Below, one piece after another: positions 11,447 to 20,460 of a DNA stretch of 64,000 bases. A program made the translations under genes and the position numbers. Where the stretch lies: positions 40,513,135-40,577,134 of the forward strand of contig JAJKFL010000005.1 of the NCBI GenBank assembly GCA_021186555.1, read 5' to 3'. This DNA is from Reticulitermes speratus. Its lineage: Eukaryota > Arthropoda > Insecta > Blattodea > Rhinotermitidae. Under the pieces are notes generated by a model, which was not told where the DNA came from, did no database searches, and saw only the letters and a program-made list of their open reading frames with translations. The number at the start of each line of letters is the position of its first letter. The stretch's first letter is position 1.

Positions 11447-11650
11447 GCCGATCCCAGGGGCGCGCGGTCTGAGGCGTAGGTCTGCGGCCGCTCGCTTGCA
11501 CGGATTGCGGGTTCGAATCCCGCCGGGAGCATGGTTGGCTGTCTCATGTGAATGTTGTGTGTTGTCTGGTAGAGATCTCTGCAACGGCGACGATCCCTCG
11601 TCCAGAGGAGACCTACGGTCTGTGTGTGTGTATCCTTGAGTGTGACCAGG
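11447..11650 (+). mobile_element. SINE-A variant with a different 3' end
   Basis: The head (GCCGATCCCAGGGGCGCGCGG, B box GGGTTCGAATCC) and middle (CTCGTCCAGAGGAG) match SINE-A. After about 11605 it runs into a GTGTGTGTGT stretch and AGCAACAATAAA instead of the usual GAAACCTCGA...GGCCTAGGCC tail. Either a 3' variant or a truncated copy. Confidence 0.7.
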
Positions 11651-11756
11651 AGCAACAATAAACCTCTACACCTACAACAGTAGGAAGAAAATTTCAGACT
11701 AACAAAGAAGAATAAAGTCTTTTGTTTTATTGTTTAGTATGAGTATTCAATATTTA

Positions 11757-12018
11757 GCCGATCTCAGTGGCCGTGCGGTCTAAGGCGTGGGTCTATGGCC
11801 TCTCGCTTGCTGGGATTATGGGTTCGAATCCCGCCGGAGGCATGGATGTCTGTCTCTTGTGAGTGTTGTGTGTTGTCGGTAGAGGTCTCTGGACGAGCTG
11901 GTCCCTCGTCCAGAGGAGTCCTACCGAGTGTGGTGTGTCTAAAAAGTGTGTTATCGTGAAGCCTCGAAAAATGAGGCGGCCTAGGCCCCCAAGGGGCTTT
12001 CGAGCCATTGGAGAAAAA
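11757..12018 (+). mobile_element. SINE-A, full length, with 12-bp target-site duplication
   Basis: It starts GCCGATCTCAGTGGCCGTGC, has a B box GGGTTCGAATCC, then the GTCCAGAGGAGTCCTACCGA block, the CTCGAAAAATGAGGCGGCC block and a short A tail. ATTCAATATTTA occurs at 11745-11756 and again at 12019-12030. It lies 310 bases downstream of another SINE-A in the same orientation, inside the intron of the knottin-like gene. Confidence 0.88.
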
Positions 12019-12198
12019 ATTCAATATTTATATTCCCTTTAATTAATTAATTAATTAATTGCTTCAGCCAAAATACTTTGTTTCCTGAGTTCTTCCTGTC
12101 ACTGTGTATTGACTACAGTGTGTAACTAGCTATTGTTGTCTTCCTTTTTCTCATTCTATTTTCTTTATACTGTCCAATGAGTGACGTGTTTGTTTCAG

Positions 12199-12291
12199 TG
12201 TGTGTCCGGCACTTGCTGCCCCGGACTCGCCTGCATCTCTTCCGCACCAGGCAGCTTAATCGGACAGTGTAAGAACGCTACTGCAGGCTAG
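12199..12291 (+). CDS. Knottin-like secreted peptide, exon 2 (cystine-knot domain)
   Basis: The acceptor TGTTTGTTTCAG ends at 12198 and the frame continues in phase 0 for 30 codons to TAG at 12289-12291. Joined with exon 1 the product has 62 residues. Numbering from the ATG, cysteines 26, 33, 38, 39, 44 and 56 give C-x6-C-x4-CC-x4-C-x11-C, the order and spacing of inhibitor-cystine-knot peptides (1-4, 2-5, 3-6 bonding in that family). Such peptides in arthropods act as ion-channel modulators, antimicrobial peptides or protease inhibitors; which applies here is not visible. The adjacent double cysteine and a following Pro-Gly are typical. GTAATAAA directly after the stop offers both a donor (CAG|GTAATA, 12304/12305) and an AATAAA (12307-12312). 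GC-rich, coding-like base use stands out from the AT-rich surroundings. The joined peptide is not written out, as family members can be toxins. Confidence 0.65.
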   Translation, partial: CVSGTCCPGLACISSAPGSLIGQCKNATAG

Positions 12292-12306
12292 ACGCTCGTC
12301 GCAGGT

Positions 12307-12312
12307 AATAAA
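12307..12312 (+). promoter_or_regulatory. Polyadenylation signal AATAAA
   Basis: It lies 16 bases after the stop of the knottin-like frame and overlaps a possible splice donor at 12305, so it may compete with splicing to the exon at 13875. Confidence 0.35.
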
Positions 12313-12464
12313 CACCGCGCAAGAAATACAGGGTCCTTGTTTTATCTAAGATCTGCCATTTGTCACTTCCGGCTGCTATTCCGCAGCGTTTGACAGGGGT
12401 CGGCTGTCTGGTTGTGTCAACATGATACACCAGCCAATTTGAAGTCGCAACCGATAGCTGTCAG

Positions 12465-12874
12465 CAGGCCCGTAGTCAGGGGGGGGGGGGGTGCAAGTGG
12501 GTGCACTACACCCACTATGAATTCGAAAATAACAAAGACAAACACGCTGATCAGAAGTGATCTCCGTGAAGACAAAATCACGAAGCCGATCCACGAGAAA
12601 AATCACAGTTGCGATTGGCTGAGAGCGCAAGCAGCGAAAGATAGATGTCATAGGTTCACACGTATAGAATGAGGTATCATGTTAATGCGTAATTAAAGTG
12701 CTGATTCTGTGGTTCTGACAAAGGCGCTTTTGAAGCTTGTGCATAAATAATATACATATCCAGTATATGTATAACAGAGCATTATGCATGAGTAAAAACC
12801 TGTGTATATATATATATATACTCGCACTGGAAGTCGCTGCACCCAATGTGTTCATGGGTCTGGCTATGGGCCTG
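12465..12874. mobile_element. MITE-like element, CAGGCCCRTAGYCAG ends
   Basis: Terminal inverted repeats of about 16 bases: CAGGCCCGTAGTCAGG at the left and, inverted, CAGGCCCATAGCCAGA at the right. A run of 13 G (12479-12491) follows the left end and a (TA)n run lies near 12815-12828. The ends resemble hAT-type ends, but the flanking 8-mers do not match, so the superfamily is open. No coding capacity. Confidence 0.45.
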
Positions 12875-13874
12875 GCAACATAAAACAAACGAGCATATTG
12901 CTCATTTATAATTTACGTTAACATTTATTTTTATATTTAGTCCCTAACAGAATTGCTTAAGCCACACTGCACTAAAATCTTTGCCCCGGAATATCATCGT
13001 TATATACCAAACACGAGGCTTTAAAGTACCAGTAATCTACTTAGATTTGTGTATCAATCTAGGTACCCACATAACAACTTTCACGTGAAGTGACTGACAT
13101 TCATAGAGCGCCGTATGAAAATTATGCCATTATGATTACAAAGGCCACTGGAGCGTTACAATTCCTTGATTTTTTAAGCATGAAACTCGGGGACACGGAA
13201 GCTATACAAAGTTTGTGACACAACACCCGCGGCAATTAACTCATAAAGATGAAAATTAGCGTGAGTTTTATTTGAAAATTCAGTTCGTACCGCACAGTAA
13301 ACACACCACATCTCGGATATAAAAAAAATCAGTTAATGCTGTACAGGAAAATAATCGCTGTTTGTTCTGAGATGCACTGTGTGGGAAGAACGTAAAATGC
13401 TTTACTATCGACTCTGATGGTACGCCAAGTAACCATGGGCTCTAAATGATTAATATAGATAGAGAAATGCACAGTCAGTGAGCGAGGAGCAGCTTTGCAC
13501 CACATCTATTTGAAAGACGTTAGCATTACACTTCCCTGGCAAATGAATAGTCCAGTTTCATTTTGGCCTGGAAATCACTTTGATATGCTTCCGTATTTTT
13601 CCTCAGTCATTATAGGCTAATGATAAGCTAACGGCGTAAACAATCACAAATATTCCTCAGTCTTACCGAATATTTTCGCTAATAACCGCTGCCCCTTTCA
13701 GCACTACGAATATCTTAGTTCAATAAACCAAGAAACAAATTTAGCTGTAACATACTATGTTGGCAACATTCGTCTTCGATTAAGTGAACAGCCATAATAT
13801 GCGAATGGCATTAACACTCAAAAAGATGGGATGATTCGTGAGATTATTTTGAAATTAAATTTTTTGTTTTACAG
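12875..13874 (+). other. No gene seen; possible second intron
   Basis: AT-rich DNA ending in a strong acceptor, TTTTTTGTTTTACAG, at 13874. Confidence 0.35.
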
Positions 13875-14105
13875 GTTCATGAGGAAACACTGTGCAACCC
13901 GAATGGTTTGTCCACCGTCCATTTGGAACTTATGAATAACACAGCTCTCTCCAAATACTCGTACATAATTTGCTCACATATGACCGTTATAAATAACTCG
14001 TTGTTTGAAAGCGTCAGGTTGTTTTAAACTGTAAATTGTTTATTATTCATAGCGCGCAGTGAGATTTTGAAATTGCGAATAAAATTATATGTTTGTATTA
14101 TCACT
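13875..14105 (+). other. Possible last exon of the knottin-like gene (3' UTR or alternative coding)
   Basis: A strong polypyrimidine acceptor precedes 50 open codons ending in TAA at 14025-14027, and AATAAA occurs at 14078-14083. If it is spliced from the donor at 12305 it is 3' UTR: the stop in exon 2 then lies 13 bases before the junction, too close to trigger nonsense-mediated decay in the usual rule. If it is spliced from exon 1 (also phase 0) it gives an alternative C-terminus with only two cysteines. The right edge is estimated from the AATAAA. Confidence 0.35.
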
Positions 14106-14272
14106 AGATTGTGTTTATGTTAATACATCCTTTGGCACTGTGCTTTATTTCACGCAGAACTCTACACGCAAACTGTTTCCTTATATATGCCTTGTGTGTG
14201 AAACTAAACTTTACTGCTTTTATCTTACATGTACAGGGTATAATACAACAATTGATTATCCACTCTTAAAGA

Positions 14273-14542
14273 CATTCGACACGCTACGGGCTGGACAGTT
14301 CGGGGATCGAATTCCGGTGGGGGCGAGATTTTCTGCACCCGTCCAGACCGGCCCTTGGGACCCATCCAGCCTCCTGTATAATGGGTACCGGGTCTCTTTC
14401 CCGGGGATAAAGCGACCGGGGCGTGGCGTTGACCACCAACCCCCATCTTGCGCCGAGGTTAAAGAAAGAGTAGAGCTATACCTCTACTCCCAGTCTGGGT
14501 CTTTATGGCCTCTTCTAGGGTGAATTCTACTTTTACCGTTTT
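14273..14542 (+). mobile_element. SINE-B, 5' truncated, with 11-bp target-site duplication
   Basis: It keeps the B box (GGATCGAATTCC) and the whole body to the GAATTCTACTTTTACC end but lacks the first 35 or so bases with the A box. ACTCTTAAAGA at 14262-14272 is repeated at 14543-14553. The truncation therefore happened at insertion, as with LINEs, and not by later deletion. Confidence 0.85.
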
Positions 14543-14553
14543 ACTCTTAAAGA

Positions 14554-16026
14554 TTTGTAGAGAACGATATTCATGACATTTCAAAAAAGAAAGTCTGGAA
14601 ATAATCTCATCCGAATGAAAGGTACTTATGCCGAGAGATATGTTATAACAAAGATAGTGATAGAAGAAGTTCATTACAAGTAGTATATATGTCAGTAACA
14701 TCGAGTCATTTCTGGACAACTGTCTGTGGCAGTCCAGTACTGTTAATTCCCTAATATCAGAATAATATAAATACCAACTGGCAAGCCATATTTCCAGTAA
14801 ATTCATGGGTTATACTTTGCATGGTTTGAAAGTTCTTCCAGAAACTGATTTATTCGCTGGTAAGATATGTCATAAAGCCATAAAAATTCAATAACGTTGT
14901 ACATTTGTTTATATATATCAACTCTGTAGATCCAAATTTGCAATCACAACTTTTATCTACTTTCTCTCTGATATATTTCGACATTTACGTCATTATCAAT
15001 GAAACCTTTATGAAATACTTATAGGCAGGCGTTACCTAAGCCTTCGTACGTACGTATGTAGACAAGGGCGGTACGTGCCGGCTGGAAACACCCTCGACTT
15101 TAAATTTACCCGTTTGCATGACAATTTCCAAAAAAAAATAAGTTTGTAAATTATACAAAATATGTATGGATCTTACTAAGAACTGTATAATTTAATCTAA
15201 AGCACTGTTTTGATAAGATCAAATTTTAACAAACTATAACGAAAAATTATTGCTGGCTTTTGATAATTTGTAAGGGCGCACCTGTTGTGTGATTATCTTG
15301 GAAAAATAGCTCGCAGAATACTTCAAATTGGAGAACACATTTCCATTCTTCAAGTGAATTACGACGACTGCCGGAGCACGATACCAAAGCGGTAGCACTC
15401 TGAATTATGCAGGAGGGACAGAAGGGTCTAATCCGAACATTAAAATATTCTGATGTTCTTCACAGTGTTACTTGAGGCCCTAAATATGAATGAATCTAAA
15501 TACGTTAAGAATACCGGCTATAAACCACTTCCAATTAACAGCAAGTAACCAAAATATAATGCAACTTGATTTCAATGGCCAAATAATGTGATAGAGCACC
15601 TTCAAATACTCTATGCACGGACTGATAAATTACAATGAAATGAAGAGCAATTTATGCCCCAAATTTAATACTAGCTAAAAGCAATAACTGTGTACACAAA
15701 TGACCTCCCAATACTCACTTAAAATATATATTCCGCTATTGAGTATTCAACCGACTAAAGCACTGTGTCATCTACACAGCTAAATGATCGAAAATGGCTT
15801 AAAATATAACAAACCCATATTTTATTATCCATTTCTCACTAATCCATAATCTGTAGGCTTAATTTCCCCAGAAATTTGCCACAAATGTTCTCACAGATTA
15901 TCAACAGAATCCGTGGAATGATCCTGGCAAAAAAATTATTTTCCTATATATCCAATTCATTCTCATTAAAAACGAATTTATTACTATTACGTCAAAACAT
16001 TTTCAACATCATCTTGCGGATTTTTG
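14554..16026. other. No gene; decayed tRNA-like SINE near 15385-15480
   Basis: The plus strand at about 15385-15450 reads TACCAAAGCGGTAGCAC (A-box-like) and, 35 bases later, GGGTCTAATCCGAAC (weak B box), a worn SINE head. The rest is AT-rich and unrecognised. Confidence 0.35.
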
Positions 16027-16380
16027 TGCACACACCTGGATGCTACACTGTACTGTATAAATATCGGAGACATCATTTTAGCATCGTGAAAACACCTGGA
16101 AGTTCTTCCCTTATGGGAGACTTAATTTTAGCGCCGTGAAAACTCCTGGATGTTCTTCCTGGATGGGAGACTTCATTTTAGCGTCGTGAAAACACCTGGA
16201 ATTTCTCCCTGGATGGGAGACTTCATTTTAGTGTCGTGAAAACACCTTGAAGTTCTTCCTGGATGGGGGACTTCATTTTAGCCTCGTGAAAACTCCTGGA
16301 AGTTCTTCCTGGATGGGAGACTTCATTTTAGCGTCGTGAAAACACATGGAAGTTCTTCTTTGATGGTTGACGCATTTAGG
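16027..16380. repeat. Minisatellite, 50-bp unit, about 6.5 copies
   Basis: Units start at 16081, 16131, 16181, 16231, 16281 and 16331, each exactly 50 bases, with consensus GCGTCGTGAAAACACCTGGA at the start and GGGAGACTTCATTTTA at the end. A worn copy with an insertion lies at 16027-16080 and the last copy is degenerate after 16350. Confidence 0.9.
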
Positions 16381-17211
16381 TTTGTCGTACTCGTAACGTT
16401 CCTTGATGCCATTTGTATCGTGGACGCAACACTTGAATCTCTCTTTCGCAGATACATGCGCATTTCTCTTTTTTACAGCGTATTTGTTCCCCGATATTTT
16501 GTCGTCCATCTGACCTTCCCCACGCTTGACTGAAAGAGATAAAGCTTCTTTTAAGATTTGTAGTCTCCAGTCTGAAAATCAAATCTGAAAATCCCGAATA
16601 CAAAACGTGTTAGCCGTTACGATAGAAGTTTCTGGGTATATCCTAAATCAACTTCATTACGTGCGTTAAATGGCTCTTAAGGTGAGAGACTTGAGGTCCT
16701 CACAGTAGTGATGATGAAGATTCAAAGATTCTGGAATACGACGCCGTGCAGATTTACCACTCTTCTTGAACCACGCAGCAAGCCCTTCCTAAGTGTCGGA
16801 AACTATTTACCACTCTACATGACGTCATGTCCCAGATGACTTTAACTTCTACTAGCTCTTAAGGTATTCATTCTGTTCCATTTCATCACAGTTCTCGCCA
16901 CGATCTCAAAATCCCAAAATATGAATATCCTGTCCGTAGTTATTACTAGATTATATCTCGAAGGTCCGCAAAAGAATGAAATAAGAAAGAAAGAACGAAA
17001 AAAGACAAGGACACCAAATGGTGAGTGTATAAGTAACAACAGAAAAACATTTGTCCTTGGTTTATAATTACCAAATTCAGAATTTGTGCAGTAAAGTAAG
17101 CATCAGAACACAAGTCACCGGTAGAAAAATCTAACTGTATTTGCAATCAGCCCAAAAATGTAAACTAAACGAAATTACTCACAGTAACATCAGTTATATC
17201 AGAGTCACCGA
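16381..17211. other. No gene seen
   Basis: Short overlapping frames on both strands without recognisable content. Confidence 0.5.
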
Positions 17212-17470
17212 AACTGGCCGGCATAGCGTAGTTACTGTACTGATTAGGGTACGAGCTGGACAATCCGAAAAATCAGGGTCCCATCCCTGGCAGGGGGACA
17301 AGATTTTTCTCTTCTCGAAAGCGTCCAGACAGACTCTGGGGCCCACCTAGCCTCCTGTTCAGTGGGTATCGTACCGGAATAGTGCCGAATTTTGTAACGA
17401 GTGGCTCTATATCACCACTCCCCATATACCTTCATGGCGTCCAAATGGACAACTTTACTTTTACTGGCGG
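17212..17470 (+). mobile_element. SINE-B copy, diverged
   Basis: Head GCCGGCATAGCGTAG (A box), decayed B box GGGTCCCATCCC, then the GACTCTGGGGCCCACCTAGCCTCCTG block and the CTTCATGGCGTCC...ACTTTACTTTTAC tail. No target-site duplication is recognised. Confidence 0.75.
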
Positions 17471-18380
17471 CATGAGATTTCTCGCGAATTTTGGCGTCAG
17501 AAAGAGGGACGAAAGGTGTGTAGGCGAAACACGGAAAACAGAAAAGAGTAACACGATGTTGTTAATGTGGAACACACACGCCAGAGCGCATACTAGTCGC
17601 CTCACTAGAGCAGTCTACACTTGTTAGATGAAAACGTGACTCTTGGGCTGAATTGACCTTAAAGACGCGTAATCCTAAAGTTCCTATAGAGACTGCAATC
17701 CCCCTCCCCCGAGCCAAACTTTACTAGCCGACTTACATCGCCGTATATAATAATGGCAAGCTGTAACTTCCGGGTCGCAATCACGATCTGCTTGCTACAA
17801 GCGATACAGATTTATCACACACCTACTTGTGAAAAACAAAAGCATCCCAAAGTACATATCTGATAGTTTCGGTGAATCACAATGTTGCGCATCCGTATAC
17901 ATGTAATGCGGGTATGCAGGATCTTTATCTTCCGGCCTCGGCAGAACAAAACAAATTTCTTAAAGCCGCACGAATCACTTGCAACGGAAAATATACACAT
18001 GAGAAATTAATCCTGTCTTTTGTTTGACGAGAAATTGGGCACACAGCATACGCACAACACTGCAAACGTATTATGTAGCTCATATATTCTACTTTAGTGT
18101 CATTTCTCAAAAGCGACATTACGTTTAAAAGAGAAATACAGAGATAAAGACAGAAGAAAAAAGAAAGAGAAACCTACATACCAAGAGACAAAAAGAAAAG
18201 AAACACATCGGTAAATGAAAAACAAAAGAGAAAGCGCAAAATATGGGTTGCTTAAAATCATGTCGTAGAAACAAAGAAAGGGAAGCGCAATAAAGCAAAA
18301 ATTATTGTTATAAGGCTTAGCAACGTGGACACGGACTGAAATAAAGAAGACTGGAATTGGCGTACTTCAGTTGGAGAATT
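17471..18380. other. No gene; purine-rich tract at about 18120-18300
   Basis: Around 18122-18245 the plus strand is almost only A and G (AGACAGAAGAAAAAAGAAAG and similar). The remainder is unrecognised. Confidence 0.5.
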
Positions 18381-18390
18381 CGGTATATAC

Positions 18391-19010
18391 CGGGTGTTAA
18401 AAAAGGGTCTACAGACTTTAAGGTTGTGTATTGCTCACTTAAATGAACAAAAACGTCCCAATCAAAATATGTCCAAACACCAATGCCTGCTCAGATAAGT
18501 GTGATGTTCGTGTTATCTCTACAGCAGTTGCTCTTTGTGGTTCCAATGCAGTAAACATAGCTTTCAGCTCTTCGTCTCACAGAAGTGCGCGCTGTTTTTA
18601 AATTCCTGGTTTCACTCGAATATTCTGACAACCATTCTCTGCTCGTTACTCTAATATTTCTAAGTGTTTGATCGGCTCTGAATACATCAAAGACTTTAGA
18701 CGTCCCCATAGCCAAAAGTCCATATCATTAAGGTCAGGGGATCGTGTAGGCCAGTTTACCCAGCCTCCAAGTACTATCCACCGATTCTCGTGCAGATGCT
18801 CTCTGACAATGTGCAGACATGAGGTGGTGTCCCACCATGCGTGAACCACCTGTGTTGTCGTTGACGAAGAGGCACACCTTCCAAGAGAACTGTGAAAAAA
18901 TTAAAGAAAAACCGATGGTACACTGCACCTGTTAGCCTGTTAGGTAAGACAACTGATATTAAGGGCTGATTTCCTAGGATGGTCAATTTCCCTCAAAGCG
19001 CACTGTCGTG
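18391..19010 (-). pseudogene. Tc1/mariner-like transposase remnant (DDE)
   Basis: The minus strand keeps the C-terminal half of a DDE transposase spread over three frames. Pieces are NRLTGAVYHRF, then VPL-QR---WFTHGGTPPH at about 18862-18821, VREHLHENRWIVLGG and NWPTRSPDLNDMDFWLWG to about 18692, then LKSLMYSEPI and RTSVRRRAES near 18560. The first catalytic block should read HDGAPPH; its Asp is now Gly (GAT to GGT), and frameshifts separate the blocks, so the copy is inactive. The related family is widespread in insects with the IS630/Tc1/mariner fold. CCGGGTGTTAAAAAAGGGTC at about 18391 may be the 3' terminal repeat. The N-terminal half is not recognised beyond about 19010. Confidence 0.8.
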
Positions 19011-19485
19011 TCATCCTAATATACATTCAAATAGAACATATCTTGAAAGGTATTGCTGTTAGGATATGTGTTAAATGGGACTCTTTTGTTCATATAAGTG
19101 AATACTGCACACCATTAAAGTCTGGAACACCTAAACACCTGTATTTTATAAATTATTTATTTGCATTACTGGTCCCATTTACACATAGACTGAAAAAGTC
19201 ATTATCTGTCTGTTTCAATATTACATTAAAGATAATTCTAAAACCTTAAAAATGAAAGTTATGGATCTTACAGAGGCGCATATTTAACCCTTTTGCAATT
19301 ATGAGTAGAGTTAACTGTTAAATATATCGATGGATGTCCGAGTTTGTACGGTGTTGTTCATATGCGACTGGTATGACACAAAATTAAGATCAAAAGTGCA
19401 GGACTTTCTTGGGTCATTTTGATCCAAAGAGATAAGTAGTTTTCTGAGAGAATAAAAACGTCCGGAGAACCTAGCTTACGTTTGA
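19011..19485. other. No gene seen
   Basis: AT-rich spacer between the transposase remnant and a SINE-B. Confidence 0.5.
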
Positions 19486-19496
19486 TACAGTAATGA

Positions 19497-19784
19497 TTAA
19501 AAAGGTAAAGTTCTCCCTAGAACAGGCCACGAAGGCCCAGCGGGGGAGTAGAGGTATAGCTCTACTCTTTCTTTAACCTCGGCGCTAGATGAGGGTGGAT
19601 GGTCAACTCCACGACCCGGCCGCTTTACCCCCGGGGAAAGAGACCCGGTACCCATTGTATAGGAGGTTGGGTGGGCCCCAGGGCCGGTCTGGACGGGTGC
19701 GGAAAATCTCGCCCCACCGGCATTCGATCCCGGACCGTCCAGTCCGTAGCCAGTCGCTATACCGACTACGCTATCCCGGCCCAC
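19497..19784 (-). mobile_element. SINE-B, full length, with 11-bp target-site duplication
   Basis: Best copy of the family. The minus strand starts GGCCGGGATAGCGTAGTCGG (A box), has a B box GGGATCGAATGCC, then the GTCCAGACCGGCCCTGGGGC block, the CCCCGGGGGTAAAGCGGCCG block, the AAAGAAAGAGTAGAGCTATA block and the tail GAACTTTACCTTTTTAA. TACAGTAATGA occurs at 19486-19496 and 19785-19795. Confidence 0.9.
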
Positions 19785-19996
19785 TACAGTAATGAGTACA
19801 AAAGTTAATATATTATAACAGTATTTTTGCCTGAAGGTCTGATATATATTATACATAAACATTTTAACAGCACAGATAAATTACATAAAGTAAGGAAACA
19901 TATTCATTAACAACATTTACGTTTGCCATCAGACAAACACGGGCTACATTTGCTGTCGATAGTTAATGGCTCCTTCTCGTCTTGCAAATTCACTTT

Positions 19997-20188
19997 TCAC
20001 TCCTTGACAGTACTCTCAACGCAGACGCATGCCTTCATTGTGTTCCCTGTATACTTGTCACATACAAACATTATGCCCTGGCAGTACTTTACATTTGTTT
20101 TGTTTCCGCTACACTTTACAACTTGGCAGAGCTGTCTCTTCTTTTCTATTGTTGCGACTTCCTCAAGTTCGTCGATGTCATCTTTTGA
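19997..20188 (-). CDS. Cysteine-rich secreted peptide precursor, last exon
   Basis: On the minus strand an acceptor (TTGACTCCCTCAG) is followed by 63 open codons and a TGA at 19999-19997. The frame has no ATG at its start, so it is a downstream exon. The first 15 residues are acidic (DDIDELEE), then comes Lys-Lys-Arg, a proprotein-convertase site, then a 45-residue domain beginning Gln-Leu-Cys. Cysteines at 21, 26, 36, 43, 54 and 56 of this exon give C-x4-C-x9-C-x6-C-x10-C-x-C, three possible disulphides. The order acidic pro-part, dibasic site, cysteine-rich mature peptide is that of secreted defence, venom-like or signalling peptides. I do not recognise the family; the spacing is neither the defensin CxxxC...CxC pattern nor the cystine knot of the other gene. 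The signal-peptide exon should lie upstream on the minus strand (above 20190) and was not found. No AATAAA is seen downstream before the SINE-B. Confidence 0.5.
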   Translation of the reverse strand, partial: SKDDIDELEEVATIEKKRQLCQVVKCSGNKTNVKYCQGIMFVCDKYTGNTMKACVCVESTVKE

Positions 20189-20411
20189 CTGAGGGAGTCA
20201 AGGCCTGAATGTTACGTATTTTTCTCGTCAGCTCCACTACAAGAAGGATCATAAACTTCGTTCTCGGGTTCTTCCTCTCTGTAGCCATTTTGTCTGTCAC
20301 TCGAGCACTATAACAGCAAAGATATGGGAAGTGGAACATGTAACTGGCCATCTGTGTGATCTCTTCTTCACAGAAACATTTTATAGCTACATGATCAAAA
20401 ATGCCCACTCC

Positions 20412-20460
20412 TTTAACTCTGTGTTTCCCAAACTTTTTTGCTCGCGGGCCCCTTTTGGCT
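20412..20460. mobile_element. Possible hAT-type terminal repeat, one end only
   Basis: CTGTGTTTCCCAAACTTTTTTGC followed by GGGCCCC recalls hAT ends (CAGTGTTTCCCAA). No matching inverted end was found within 3 kb, so this may be a solo end. Confidence 0.3.

Larger units (their letters stand above)
9664..12198 (+). other. Intron 1 of the knottin-like gene, loaded with repeats
   Basis: It begins GTAAGT and ends TGTTTGTTTCAG. It holds a hAT-like MITE (10092-10239), a SINE with a 15-bp target-site duplication (10448-10780), two SINE-A copies (11447, 11757) and (TTAA)n at about 12041-12059. The remaining stretches, such as 9664-10091 and 10796-11446, show no genes. The long frame running through the donor to 9909 is intron read-through. 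Confidence 0.55.

Noticed and set aside
14089-14523. 144-codon plus-strand frame
   Set aside because: Two thirds of it is SINE-B sequence; no independent coding evidence.
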